Of a stretch of 64,000 nucleotides of DNA, positions 1-14,577 are shown in pieces. The translations under genes were made by a program, and so were the position numbers. The stretch is taken from assembly GCA_911728435.2 (NCBI GenBank), contig OU452200.1, forward strand, positions 22,335,715 through 22,399,714, in the 5' to 3' direction. Source of the DNA: Apoderus coryli (taxonomy: Eukaryota > Arthropoda > Insecta > Coleoptera > Attelabidae). The notes under the pieces were generated by a model. The model worked only from the letters and a program-made list of their open reading frames with translations. It was not told where the DNA came from and searched no databases. Every line of letters starts with the position of its first letter. The stretch's first letter is position 1.

Positions 1-3000
1 AAACTTTTATTAACAAAACGCGCTAAATCGTTCTAAATTGCTTTTTTATGCTTAATCTAATTTCTTTTGACTAATAAAATTTACTTTTTAATTCTAAGTG
101 AGAAAACAGCTTTTTGGCAGCCACTTCGACGTTTAATTCTAAATAACAAAATTTTTATTAACAAAACGCGCAAAATCGGTCTAAATTGTTTTTTATGCTT
201 AATCTAATTTCTTTTGACTAATAAAATTTACTTTTAAATTCTAAGTGAGAAAAGAGCTTTTTGGCAGCCACGTCGACGTTTAATTCTGAATAACAAAATT
301 TTTATTAACAAAACACCCTAAATCGTTTTAATATGCTTTTTTATGCTTAATCTAATTTCTTTTGACAAATAAAATTGACTTTTATATTCTAAGTGAGAAA
401 ACAGCTTTTTGGCAGCCACTTCGACGTTTAATTCGAAATAACAAAACTTTTATTTTCAAAACGCGCTAAATCGTTCTAAATTGCTTTTTTATGCTTAATC
501 TAATTTCTTTTGACTAATAAAATTTACTTTTTAATTCTAAGTGAGAAAACAGCTTTTTGGCAGCCACTTCGACGTTTAATTCTAAATAACAAAATTTTTA
601 TTAACAAAACGTGCTAAATCGTTCTAATATGCTTTTTTATGCTTAATCTAATTTCTTTTCACTAATAAAATTTACTTTTAAATTCTAAGTGAGAGAACAG
701 TTTTTTGGCAGCCACTTCGACGTTTAATTCGAAATAACAAAACTTTTATTAACAAAACGCGCTAAATCGTTCTAAATTGCTTTTTTATGCTTAATCTAAT
801 TTCTTTTCACTAATAAAATTTGCTTTTAAATTCTATGTGAGAAAACAGCTTTTTGGCAACCACTTCGACGTTTAATTCTAAATAACAACATTTTTATTAA
901 CAAAACGCCCTAAATCGTTCTAATATGCTTTTTTATGCTTAATCTAATTTCTTTTGACAAATAAAATTGACTTTTAAATTCTAAGTGAGAAAACAGCTTT
1001 TTGGCAGCCACTTCGACGTTTAATTCGAAATAACAAAACTTTTATTTTCAAAACGCGCTAAATCGTTCTAAATTGCTTTTTTATGCTTAATCTAATTTCT
1101 TTTGACTAATAAAATTTACTTTTAAATTCTAAGTGAGAAAACAGCTTTTTGGCAGCCACTTCGACGTTTAATTCTAAATAACAAAACTTTTATTAACAAA
1201 ACGCCCTAAATCGTTTTAATATGCTTTTTTATGCTTAATCTAATTTCTTTTGACAAATAAAATTGACTTTTAAATTCTAAGTGAGAAAACAGCTTTTTGG
1301 CAGCCACTTCGACGTTTAATTCGAAATAACAAAACTTTTATTAACAAAACGCGCTAAATCGTTCTAAATTGCTTTTTTATGCTTAATCTAATTTCTTTTG
1401 ACTAATAAAATTTACTTTTTAATTCTAAGTGAGAAAACAGCTTTTTAGCAGCCACTTCGACGTTTAATTCTGAATAACAAAATTTTTATTAACAAAACGC
1501 CCTAATTCGTCCTAAAATGCTTTTTTATGCTTAATCTAATTTCTTTTCACTAATAAAATTTACTTTTAAATTCTAAGTGAGAAAAGAGCTTTTTGGCAGC
1601 CACGTCGACGTTTAATTCTGAATAACAAAATTTTTATTAACAAAACGCCCTAAATCGTTTTAATATTCTTTTTTATGCTTAATCTAATTTCTTTTGACTA
1701 ATAAAATTTGATTTTAAATTCTAAGTGAGAAAACAGCTTTTTGGCAGCCACTTCGACGTTTAATTCTAAATATCAACATTTTTATTAACAAAACGCGCTA
1801 AGTCGTTCTAAATTGCTTTTTTACGCTTAATCTAATTTCTTTTGACTAATAAAATTTACTTTTAAATTCTAAGTGAGAAAACAGCTTTTTGGCAGCCAAT
1901 TCGACGTTTAATTTTAAATATCAAAATTTTTATTAACAAAACGCGCTAAATCGTTCTAAATTGTTTTTTATGCTTAATCTAACTTTTATTGACTAATAAA
2001 ATTTACTTTTAAATTCTAAGTGAGAAAAGAGCTTTTTGGCAGCCACGTCGACGTTTAATTCTGAATAACAAAATTTTTATTAACAAAACGCCCTAAATCG
2101 TTTTAATATGCTTTTTTATGCTTAATCTAATTTCTTTTGACAAATAAAATTGACTTTTATATTCTAAGTGAGAAAACAGCTTTTTGGCAGCCACTTCGAC
2201 GTTTAATTCTAAATATCAACATTTTTATTAACAAAACGCGCTAAGTCGTTCTAAATTGCTTTTTTACGCTTAATCTAATTTCTTTTGACTAATAAAATTT
2301 ACTTTTTAATTCTAAGTGAGAAAACAGCTTTTTGGCAGCCACTTCGACGTTTAATTCTAAATAACAAAATTTTTATTAACAAAACGCGCAAAATCGGTCT
2401 AAATTGTTTTTTATGCTTAATCTAATTTCTTTTGACTAATAAAATTTACTTTTAAATTCTAAGTGAGAAAAGAGCTTTTTGGCAGCCACGTCGACGTTTA
2501 ATTCTGAATAACAAAATTTTTATTAACAAAACACCCTAAATCGTTTTAATATGCTTTTTTATGCTTAATCTAATTTCTTTTGACAAATAAAATTGACTTT
2601 TATATTCTAAGTGAGAAAACAGCTTTTTGGCAGCCACTTCGACGTTTAATTCGAAATAACAAAACTTTTATTATCAAAACGCGCTAAATCGTTCTAAATT
2701 GCTTTTTTATGCTTAATCTAATTTCTTTTGACTAATAAAATTTACTTTTTAATTCTAAGTGAGAAAACAGCTTTTTGGCAGCCACTTCGACGTTTAATTC
2801 TGAATAACAAAATTTTTATTAACAAAACGCCCTAATTCGTCCTAAAATGCTTTTTTATGCTTAATCTAATTTCTTTTCACTAATAAAATTTACTTTTAAA
2901 TTCTAAGTGAGAAAAGAGCTTTTTGGCAGCCACGTCGACGTTTAATTCTGAATAACAAAATTTTTATTAACAAAACGCCCTAAATCGTTTTAATATTCTT

Positions 3001-6000
3001 TTTTATGCTTAATCTAATTTCTTTTGACTAATAAAATTTACTTTTAAATTCTAAGTCAGAAAACAGCTTTTTGGCAGCCACTTCGACGTTTAATTCTAAA
3101 TATCAACATTTTTATTAACAAAACGCGCTAAGTCGTTCTAAATTGCTTTTTTACGCTTAATCTAATTTCTTTTGACTAATAAAATTTACTTTTAAATTCT
3201 AAGTGAGAAAACAGCTTTTTGGCAGCCATTTCGACGTTTAATTTTAAATATCAAAATTTTTATTAACAAAACGCGCTAAATCGTTCTAAATTGTTTTTTA
3301 TGCTTAATCTAATTTCTATTGACTAATAAAATTTACTTTTAAATTCTAAGTGAGAAAAGAGCTTTTTGGCAGCCACGTCGACGTTTAATTCTGAATAACA
3401 AAATTTTTATTAACAAAACGCCCTAAATCGTTTTAATATGCTTTTTTATGCTTAATCTAATTTCTTTTGACAAATAAAATTGACTTTTATATTCGAAGTG
3501 AGAAAACAGCTTTTTGGCAGCCACTTCGACGTTTAATTCGAAATAACAAAACTTTTATTAACAAAACGCGCTAAATCGTTCTAAATTGCTTTTTTATGCT
3601 TAATCTAATTTCTTTTGACTAATAAAATTTACTTTTTAATTCTAAGTGAGAAAGCAGCTTTTTGGCAGCCACTTCGACGTTTAATTCTAAATAACAAAAT
3701 TTTTATTAACAAAACGTGCTAAATTGTTCTAATATGCTTTTTTATGCTTAATCTAATTTCTTTTCACTAATAAAATTTACTTTTAAATTCTATGTGAGAA
3801 AACAGCTTTTTGGCAGCCACTTCGACGTTTAATTCAAATATCAAAATTTGTATTAACAAAACGCGCTAAATCGTTCTAAATTGCTTTTTTATGCTTAATC
3901 TACATTCTTTTGACTAATAAAATTTACTTTTAAATTCTAAGTGAGAAAACAGCTTTTTAGCAGCCACATCGACGTTTAATTCTGAATAACAAAATTTTTA
4001 TTAACAAAACGCCCTAAATCGTTTTAATATGCTTTTTTATGCTTAATCTAATTTCTTTTGACAAATAAAATTGACTTTTAAATTCTTAGTGAGAAAACAG
4101 CTTTTTGGCAGCCACTTCGACGTTTAATTCGAAATAACAAAACTTTTATTAACAAAACGCGCTAAATCGTTCTAAATTGCTTTTTTATGCTTAATCTAAT
4201 TTCTTTTGACTAATAAAATTTACTTTTTAATTCTAAGTGAGAAAACAGCTTTTTGGCAGCCACTTCGACGTTTAATTCTGAATAACAAAATTTTTATTAA
4301 CAAAACGCCCTAAATCGTTTTAATATGCTTTTTTATGCTTAATCTAATTTCTTTTCACTAATAAAATTTACTTTTAAATTCTATGTGAGAAAACAGCTTT
4401 TTGGCAACCACTTCGACGTTTAATTCTAAATAACAAAATTTTTATTAACAAAACGCGCTAAATCGTTCTAAATTGTTTTTTATGCTTAATCTAATTTCTA
4501 TTGACTAATAAAATTTACTTTTAAATTCTAAGTGAGAAAAGAGCTTTTTGGCAGCCACGTCGACGTTTAATTCTGAATAACAAAATTTTTATTAACAAAA
4601 CGCCCTAAATCGTTTTAATATGCTTTTTTATGCTTAATCTAATTTCTTTTGACAAATAAAATTGACTTTTATATTCGAAGTGAGAAAACAGCTTTTTGGC
4701 AGCCACTTCGACGTTTAATTCTAAATAACAAAATTTTTATTACCAAAATGTGCTAAATCGTTCTAATATGCTTTTTTATGCTTAATCTAATTTCTTTTCA
4801 CTAATAAAATTTACTTTTAAATTCTATGTGAGAAAACAGCTTTTTGGCAACCACTTCGACGTTTAATTCTAAATAACAAAATTTTTATTAACAAAACGCG
4901 ATAAATCGTTCTAAATTCCTTTTTTATGCTTAATCTAATTTCTTTTGACTAATAAAATTTACTTTTAAATTCTAAGAGAGAAAACAGCTTTTTGGCAGCC
5001 ACGTCGACGTTTAATTCTGAATAGCAAAATTTTTATTAACAAAACGCCCTAAATCGTTCTAATATGCTTTTTTATGCTTAATCTAATTTCTTTTGACTAA
5101 TAAAATTTACTTTTAAATTCTAAGTGAGAAAACAGCTTTTTGGCAGCCACTTCGACGTTTAATTCTAAATAACAAAACTTTTATTAACAAAACGCCCTAA
5201 ATCGTTTTAATATGCTTTTTTATGCTTAATCTAATTTCTTTTGACAAATAAAATTGACTTTTAAATTCTAAGTGAGAAAACAGCTTTTTGGCAGCCACTT
5301 CGACGTTTAATTCGAAATAACAAAACTTTTATTAACAAAACGCGCTAAATCGTTCTAAATTGCTTTTTTATGCTTAATCTAATTTCTTTTGACTAATAAA
5401 ATTTACTTTTTAATTCTAAGTGAGAAAACAGCTTTTTGGCAGCCACTTCGACGTTTAATTCGAAATAACAAAACTTTTATTAACAAAACGCGCTAAATCG
5501 TTCTAAATTGCTTTTTTATGCTTAATCTAATTTCTTTTCACTAATAAAATTTACTTTTAAATTCTATGTGAGAAAACAGCTTTTTGGCAACCACTTCGAC
5601 GTTTAATTCTAAATAACAAAATTTTTATTAACAAAACGCGATAAATCGTTCTAAATTCCTTTTTTATGCTTAATCTAATTTCTTTTGACTAATAAAATTT
5701 ACTTTTAAATTCTAAGAGAGAAAACAGCTTTTTGGCAGCCACGTCGACGTTTAATTCTGAATAGCAAAATTTTTATTAACAAAACGCCCTAAATCGTTCT
5801 AATATGCTTTTTTATGCTTAATCTAATTTCTTTTCACTAATAAAATTTACTTTTAAATTCTATGTGAGAAAACAGCTTTTTGGCAACCACTTCGACGTTT
5901 AATTCTAAATAACAAAATTTTTATTAACAAAACGCGATAAATCGTTCTAAATTCCTTTTTTATGCTTAATCTAATTTCTTTTGACTAATAAAATTTACTT

Positions 6001-9000
6001 TTAAATTCTAAGAGAGAAAACAGCTTTTTGGCAGCCACGTCGACGTTTAATTCTGAATAGCAAAATTTTTATTAACAAAACGCCCTAAATCGTTCTAATA
6101 TGCTTTTTTATGCTTAATCTAATTTCTTTTGACTAATAAAATTTACTTTTAAATTCTAAGTGAGAAAACAGCTTTTTGGCAGCCACTTCGACGTTTAATT
6201 CTAAATAACAAAACTTTTATTAACAAAACGCCCTAAATCGTTTTAATATGCTTTTTTATGCTTAATCTAATTTCTTTTGACAAATAAAATTTACTTTTAA
6301 ATTCTAAGTGAGAAAACAGCTTTTTGGCAGCCACTTCGACGTTTAATTCGAAATAACAAAACTTTTATTAACAAAACGCGCTAAATCGTTCTAAATTGCT
6401 TTTTTATGCTTAATCTAATTTCTTTTGACTAATAAAATTTACTTTTTAATTCTAAGTGAGAAAACAGCTTTTTGGCAGCCACTTCGACGTTTAATTCGAA
6501 ATAACAAAACTTTTATTAACAAAACGCGCTAAATCGTTCTAAATTGCTTTTTTATGCTTAATCTAATTTCTTTTGACTAATAAAATTTACTTTTTAATTC
6601 TAAGTGAGAAAACAGCTTTTTGGCAGCCACTTCGACGTTTAATTCTGAATAACAAAATTTTTATTAACAAAACGCCCTAAATCGTTTTAATATGCTTTTT
6701 TATGCTTAATCTAATTTCTTTTCACTAATAAAATTTACTTTTAAATTCTATGTGAGAAAACAGCTTTTTGGCAACCACTTCGACGTTTAATTCTAAATAA
6801 CAAAATTTTTATTAACAAAACGCGCTAAATCGTTCTAAATTGTTTTTTATGCTTAATCTAATTTCTTTTGACTAATAAAATTTACTTTTAAATTCTAAGT
6901 GAGAAAAGAGCTTTTTGGCAGCCACGTCGACGTTTAATTCTGAATAACAAAATTTTTATTAACAAAACGCCCTAAATCGTTTTAATATGCTTTTTTATGC
7001 TTAATCTAATTTCTTTTGACAAATAAAATTGACTTTTATATTCGAAGTGAGAAAACAGCTTTTTGGCAGCCACTTCGACGTTTAATTCTAAATAACAAAA
7101 TTTTTATTACCAAAATGTGCTAAATCGTTCTAATATGCTTTTTTATGCTTAATCTAATTTCTTTTCACTAATAAAATTTACTTTTAAATTCTATGTGAGA
7201 AAACAGCTTTTTGGCAACCACTTCGACGTTTAATTCTAAATAACAAAATTTTTATTAACAAAACGCGATAAATCGTTCTAAATTCCTTTTTTATGCTTAA
7301 TCTAATTTCTTTTGACTAATAAAATTTACTTTTAAATTCTAAGAGAGAAAACAGCTTTTTGGCAGCCACGTCGACGTTTAATTCTGAATAGCAAAATTTT
7401 TATTAACAAAACGCCCTAAATCGTTCTAATATGCTTTTTTATGCTTAATCTAATTTCTTTTGACTAATAAAATTTACTTTTAAATTCTAAGTGAGAAAAC
7501 AGCTTTTTGGCAGCCACTTCGACGTTTAATTCTAAATAACAAAACTTTTATTAACAAAACGCCCTAAATCGTTTTAATATGCTTTTTTATGCTTAATCTA
7601 ATTTCTTTTGACAAATAAAATTGACTTTTAAATTCTAAGTGAGAAAACAGCTTTTTGGCAGCCACTTCGACGTTTAATTCGAAATAACAAAACTTTTATT
7701 AACAAAACGCGCTAAATCGTTCTAAATTGCTTTTTTATGCTTAATCTAATTTCTTTTGACTAATAAAATTTACTTTTTAATTCTAAGTGAGAAAACAGCT
7801 TTTTGGCAGCCACTTCGACGTTTAATTCGAAATAACAAAACTTTTATTAACAAAACGCGCTAAATCGTTCTAAATTGCTTTTTTATGCTTAATCTAATTT
7901 CTTTTGACTAATAAAATTTACTTTTTAATTCTAAGTGAGAAAACAGCTTTTTGGCAGCCACTTCGACGTTTAATTCTGAATAACAAAATTTTTATTAACA
8001 AAACGCCCTAAATCGTTTTAATATGCTTTTTTATGCTTAATCTAATTTCTTTTCACTAATAAAATTTACTTTTAAATTCTATGTGAGAAAACAGCTTTTT
8101 GGCAACCACTTCGACGTTTAATTCTAAATAACAAAATTTTTATTAACAAAACGCGCTAAATCGTTCTAAATTGTTTTTTATGCTTAATCTAATTTCTATT
8201 GACTAATAAAATTTACTTTTAAATTCTAAGTGAGAAAAGAGCTTTTTGGCAGCCACGTCGACGTTTAATTCTGAATAACAAAATTTTTATTAACAAAACG
8301 CCCTAAATCGTTTTAATATGCTTTTTTATGCTTAATCTAATTTCTTTTGACAAATAAAATTGACTTTTATATTCGAAGTGAGAAAACAGCTTTTTGGCAG
8401 CCACTTCGACGTTTAATTCTAAATAACAAAATTTTTATTACCAAAATGTGCTAAATCGTTCTAATATGCTTTTTTATGCTTAATCTAATTTCTTTTCACT
8501 AATAAAATTTACTTTTAAATTCTATGTGAGAAAACAGCTTTTTGGCAACCACTTCGACGTTTAATTCTAAATAACAAAATTTTTATTAACAAAACGCGAT
8601 AAATCGTTCTAAATTCCTTTTTTATGCTTAATCTAATTTCTTTTGACTAATAAAATTTACTTTTAAATTCTAAGAGAGAAAACAGCTTTTTGGCAGCCAC
8701 GTCGACGTTTAATTCTGAATAGCAAAATTTTTATTAACAAAACGCCCTAAATCGTTCTAATATGCTTTTTTATGCTTAATCTAATTTCTTTTGACTAATA
8801 AAATTTACTTTTAAATTCTAAGTGAGAAAACAGCTTTTTGGCAGCCACTTCGACGTTTAATTCTAAATAACAAAACTTTTATTAACAAAACGCCCTAAAT
8901 CGTTTTAATATGCTTTTTTATGCTTAATCTAATTTCTTTTGACAAATAAAATTGACTTTTAAATTCTAAGTGAGAAAACAGCTTTTTGGCAGCCACTTCG

Positions 9001-12000
9001 ACGTTTAATTCGAAATAACAAAACTTTTATTAACAAAACGCGCTAAATCGTTCTAAATTGCTTTTTTATGCTTAATCTAATTTCTTTTGACTAATAAAAT
9101 TTACTTTTTAATTCTAAGTGAGAAAACAGCTTTTTGGCAGCCACTTCGACGTTTAATTCTGAATAACAAAATTTTTATTAACAAAACGCCCTAATTCGTC
9201 CTAAAATGCTTTTTTATGCTTAATCTAATTTCTTTTCACTAATAAAATTTACTTTTAAATTCTAAGTGAGAAAAGAGCTTTTTGGCAGCCACGTCGACGT
9301 TTAATTCTGAATAACAAAACTTTTATTAACAAAACGCGCTAAATCGTTCTAAATTGCTTTTTTATGCTTAATCTAATTTCTTTTGACTAATAAAATTTAC
9401 TTTTTAATTCTAAGTGAGAAAACAGCTTTTTGGCAGCCACTTCGACGTTTAATTCTGAATAACAAAATTTTTATTAACAAAACGCCCTAATTCGTCCTAA
9501 AATGCTTTTTTATGCTTAATCTAATTTCTTTTGACTAATAAAATTTACTTTTTAATTCTAAGTGAGAAAACAGCTTTTTGGCAGCCACTTCGACGTTTAA
9601 TTCTAAATAACAAAATTTTTATTAACAAAACGCGCAAAATCGGTCTAAATTGTTTTTTATGCTTAATCTAATTTCTTTTGACTAATAAAATTTACTTTTA
9701 AATTCTAAGTGAGAAAAGAGCTTTTTGGCAGCCACGTCGACGTTTAATTCTGAATAACAAAATTTTTATTAACAAAACACCCTAAATCGTTTTAATATGC
9801 TTTTTTATGCTTAATCTAATTTCTTTTGACAAATAAAATTGACTTTTATATTCTAAGTGAGAAAACAGCTTTTTGGCAGCCACTTCGACGTTTAATTCGA
9901 AATAACAAAACTTTTATTATCAAAACGCGCTAAATCGTTCTAAATTGCTTTTTTATGCTTAATCTAATTTCTTTTGACTAATAAAATTTACTTTTTAATT
10001 CTAAGTGAGAAAACAGCTTTTTGGCAGCCACTTCGACGTTTAATTCTAAATAACAAAATTTTTATTAACAAAACGTGCTAAATCGTTCTAATATGCTTTT
10101 TTATGCTTAATCTAATTTCTTTTCACTAATAAAATTTACTTTTAAATTCTAAGTGAGAGAACAGTTTTTTGGCAGCCACTTCGACGTTTAATTCTAAATA
10201 TCAAAATTTTTATTAACAAAACGCGCTAAATCGTTCTAAATTGTTTTTTTATGCTTTATCTAATTTCTTTTTACTAATAAAATTTACTGTTAAATTCTAA
10301 GTGAGAAAAGAGCTTTTTGGCAGCCACGTCGACGTTTAATTCTGAATAACAAAATTTTTATTAACAAAACGCCCTAAATCGTTTTAATATGCTTTTTTAT
10401 GCTTAATCTAATTTCTTTTCACTAATAAAATTTACTTTTAAATTCTAAGTGAGAAAACAGCTTTTTGGCAGCCACTTCGACGTTTAATTCTAAATATTAA
10501 AATTTTTATTAACAAAACGCGCTAAATCGTTCTAAATTGTTTTTTTATGCTTTATCTAATTTCTTTTTACTAATAAAATTTACTGTTAAATTCTAAGTGA
10601 GAAAAGAGCTTTTTGGCAGCCACGTCGACGTTTAATTCTGAATAACAAAATTTTTATTAACAAAACGCCCTAAATCGTTTTAATATGCTTTTTTATGCTT
10701 AATCTAATTTCTTTTCACTAATAAAATTTACTTTTAAATTCTATGTGAGAAAACAGCTTTTTGGCAGCCACTTCGACGATTAATTCAAATATCAAAATTT
10801 GTATTAACAAAACGCGCTAAATCGTTCTAAATTGCTTTTTTATGCTTAATCTACATTCTTTTGACTAATAAAATTTACTTTTAAATTCTAAGTGAGAAAA
10901 CAGCTTTTTCGCAGCCACATCGACGTTTAATTCTGAATAACAAAATTTTTATTAACAAAACGCCCTAAATCGTTTTAATATTCTTTTTTATGCTTAATCT
11001 AATTTCTTTTGACTAATAAAATTTACTTTTAAATTCTAAATGAGAAAACAGCTTTTTGGCAGCCACTTCGACGTTTAATTCTAAATATCAACATTTTTAT
11101 TAACAAAACGCGCTAAGTCGTTCTAAATTGCTTTTTTACGCTTAATCTAATTTCTTTTGACTAATAAAATTTACTTTTAAATTCTAAGTGAGAAAACAGC
11201 TTTTTGGCAGCCACTTCGACGTTTAATTCTAAATAACAAAATTTTTATTAACAAAACGCCCTAAATCGTTTTAATATGCTTTTTTATGCTTAATCTAATT
11301 TCTTTTGACAAATAAAATTGACTTTTAAATTCTAAGTGAGAAAACAGCTTTTTGGCAGCCACTTCGACGTTTAATTCGAAATAACAAAACTTTTATTAAC
11401 AAAACGCGCTAAATCGTTCTAAATTGCTTTTTTATGCTTAATCTAATTTCTTTTGACTAATAAAATTTACTTTTTAATTCTAAGTGAGAAAACAGCTTCT
11501 TGGCAGCCACTTCGACGTTTAATTCTGCATAACAAAATTTTTATTAACAAAACGCCCTAAATCGTTTTAATATGCTTTTTTATGCTTAATCTAATTTCTT
11601 TTCACTAATAAATTTTACTTTTAAATTCTATGTGAGAAAACAGCTTTTTGGCAGCCACTTCGACGTTTAATTCTAAATAACAAAATTTTTATTAACAAAA
11701 TGTGCTAAATCGTTCTAATATGCTTTTTTATGCTTAATCTAATTTCTTTTGACTAATAAAATTTACTTTTTAATTCTAAGTGAGAAAACAGCTTTTTGGC
11801 AGCCACGTCGACGTTTAATTCTGAATAGCAAAATTTTTATTAACAAAACGCCCTAAATCGTTCTAATATGCTTTTTTATGCTTAATCTAATTTCTTTTGA
11901 CTAATAAAATTTACTTTTAAATTCTAAGTGAGAAAAAAGCTTTTTGGCAGCCACTTCGACGTTTAATTCTAAATAACAAAACTTTTATTAACAAAACGCG

Positions 12001-12698
12001 CTAAATCGTTCTACATTGCTTTTTTATGCTTAATCTAATTTCTTTTGACTAATAAAATTTACTTTTAAATTCTAAGTGAGAAAACAGCTTTTTGGCAGCC
12101 ACTTCGACGTTTAATTCTGAATAACAAAATTTTTATTAACAAAACGTGCTAAATCGTTCTAATATGCTTTTTTATGCTTAATCTAATTTCTTTTCACTAA
12201 TAAAATTTACTTTTAAATTCTAAGTGAGAAAACAGCTTTTTGGCAGCCAATTCGACGTTTAATTCTAAATATCAAAATTTTTATTAACAAAACGCGCTAA
12301 ATCGTTCTAATATGCTTTTTTATGCTTAATCTAATTTCTTTTTACTAATAAAATTTACTTTTGAATTCTAAGTGAGAAAACAGCTTTTTGGCAGCCAATT
12401 CGACGTTTAATTCTAAATATAAAAATTTTTATTAACAAAACGCGGTAAATCGTTCTAAATTGCTTTTTTATGCTTAATCTAATTTCTTTTTACTAATAAA
12501 ATTTACTTTTAAATTCTAAGTGAGAAAACAGCTTTTTGGCAGCCACTTCGACGTTTAATTCTAAATAACAAAATTTTTATTAACAAAACGCGCTAAATCG
12601 TTCTAAATTGCTTTTTTATGCTTAATCTAATTTCTTTTGACTAATAAAATTTACTTTTAAATTCTAAGTGAGAAAACAGCTTTTTGGCAGCCACTTCT
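1..12698 (+). repeat. 148-bp satellite array A, forward block
   Basis: About 86 head-to-tail monomers of 147-148 bp; for example the word GGCAGCC recurs at 116, 263, 411 and 559. Each monomer runs through AACAAAACGCGCTAAATCGT, TGCTTAATCTAATTTCTTTT, TAATAAAATTTACTTTT, AATTCTAAGTGAGAAAACAG and CTTTTTGGCAGCCAC. The stretches around the CTAATTTC and GTGAGAAAACAG words hardly vary. Nearly all subtype differences sit in the CG(CG/CC/TG)CTAA(A/T)TCG block and in the C(A)C(TT/GT/AT)CGACG block. Monomers are arranged in higher-order units (see the separate entry). No reading frame of note exists. The array is open at the left window edge, so its true length is unknown. Confidence 0.97.
5800..9140 (+). 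repeat. Higher-order repeat of nine monomers (1331 bp) within array A
   Basis: Rare monomer variants recur at exactly 1331 bp. The variant CGCGATAAATCG occurs with its ATAAATCG at 5937, 7268 and 8599, and the variant TTACCAAAATGTG is at 7108 and 8439. Their neighbours recur in the same order. This gives about 2.5 copies of a nine-monomer unit. The same variants at 4901 and 5641 show a related seven-monomer spacing just upstream, so the unit length has changed by gain or loss of monomers. Such order points to unequal exchange of multi-monomer blocks. Confidence 0.85.
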
Positions 12699-14575
12699 GC
12701 TGTTTTCTCACTTAGAATTTAAAAGTAAATTTTATTAGTCAAAAGAAATTAGATTAAGCATAAAAAAGCAAATTAGAACGAATTAGAGCGATTTGTTAAT
12801 AAAAATTTTGTTATTTAGAATTAAACGTCGAAGTGGCTGCCAAAAAGCTGTTTTCTCACTTAGAATTAAAAAGTAAGTTTTATTAGTCAAAAGAAATTAG
12901 ATTAAGCATAAAAAAGCAATTTAGAACGATTTAGCGCGTTTTGTTAATAAAAGTTTTTTATTCAGAATTAAACGTCGACGTGGCTGCCAAAAAGCTCTTT
13001 TCTCACTTAGAATTTAAAAGTAAATTTTATTAGTGAAAAGAAATTAGATTAAGCATAAAAAAGCAATTTAGAACGAATTAGAGCGTTTTGTTAGTAAAAT
13101 TTGGTTATTTAGAATTAAACGTTCAAGTGGCTGCCAAAAAGCTGTTTTCTCACTTAGAATTTAAAAGTGAATGTTATAAGTGAAAAGAAATTAGATTAAG
13201 CGTAAATAAGCAATTTAGAACGAATTAGAGCGTTTTGTTAGTAAAATTTGGTTATTTAGAATTAAACGTTCAAGTGGCTGCCAAAAAGCTGTTTTCTCAC
13301 TTAGAATTTAAAAGTAAATTTTATTAGTGAAAAGAAATTAGATTAAGCTTAAAAAAGCATATTAGAAAGAATTAGAGCGTTTTGTTAGTAAAATTTGGTT
13401 AATTAGAATTAAACGTCGATGTGGCTGCCAAAAAGCTGTTTTCTCACTTAGAATTTAAAAGTGAATTTTATAAGTGAAAAGAAATTAGATTAAGCGGAAA
13501 TAAGCATTTTAGAAAGAATTAGAGCGTTTTGTTAGTAAAATTTTGTTATTTAGAATTAAACGTTCAAGTGGCTGCCAAAAAGCTGTTTTCTCACTTAGAA
13601 TTTAAAAGTGAATTTTATAAGTGAAAAGAAATTACAATAAGCGTAAATAAGCATTTTAGAAAGAATTAGAGCGTTTTGTTAGTAAAATTTGGTTATTTAG
13701 AATTAAACGTTCAAGTGGCTGCCAAAAAGCTGTTTTCTCGCTTAGAATTTAAAAGTGAATTTTATAAGTGAAAAGAAATTAGATTAAGCGTAAATAAGCA
13801 TTTTAGAAAGAATTAGAGCGTTTTGTTAGTAAAATTTGGTTATTTAGAATTAAACGTTCAAGTGGCTGCCAAAAAGCTGTTTTCTCACTTAGAATTTAAA
13901 AGTAAATTTTATTGGTGAAAAGAAATTAGAATAAGCATAAAAAAGCATTTTAGAACGATTTAGCGCGTTTTGTTAAAAAAATTTTGTTATTTAGAATTAA
14001 ACGTCGATGTGGCTGCCAAAAAGCAGTTTTCTCACTTAGAATTTAAAAGTAAATTTTATTAGTGAAAAGAAATTAGATTAAGCATAAAAAAGCATTTTAG
14101 AACGAATTAGAGCGTTTTGTTAATAAAATTTTGTTATTTAGAATTAAACGTCGATGTGGCTGCCAAAAAGCTGTTTTCTCACTTAGAATTTAAAAGTAAA
14201 TTTTATTAGTGAAAAGAAATTAGATTAAGCATAAAAAAGCATTTTAGAACGAATTGGAGCGTTTTGATAGTAAAATTTTGTTATTTAGAATTAAACGTTC
14301 AAGTGGCTGCCAAAAAGCTGTTTTCTCACTTAGAATTTAAAAGTAAATTTCCTTAGTGAAAAGAAGTTAGATTAAGCGTAAATAAGCAATTTAGAACGAT
14401 TTAACGCGTTTTGGTAATAAAATTTTGTTATTTAGAATTAAACGTCGATGTGGCTGCCAAAAAGCTGTTTTCTCACTTAGAATTTAAAAGTAGATTTTAT
14501 TAGTGAAAAGAAATTGGATTAAGCATAAAAAAGCATTTTAGAACGATTTAGCGCGTTTTGGTAATAAAATTTTGA
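12699..14575 (-). repeat. Inverted block of the 148-bp satellite
   Basis: The same satellite in reverse orientation, about 12.7 monomers. GTGGCTGCCAAAAAGC recurs about every 147 bp from 12833 on. The switch is abrupt: GAGAAAACAGC ends at 12680, followed by 18 bp, then its reverse complement starts at 12699. The monomer variants here (read on the minus strand as CGCTCTAATTCG with TTGAACG) are rare in the forward block but are the main type in the distal part of the right-hand array (60.8-64 kb). The block ends where TTTTGAGGGTTATA begins the duplicon. Confidence 0.93.
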
Positions 14576-14577
14576 GG

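Noticed and set aside
1..14575. CRISPR-like regular repetition
   Set aside because: Units are contiguous with no unique spacers, and the sequence is eukaryotic satellite.
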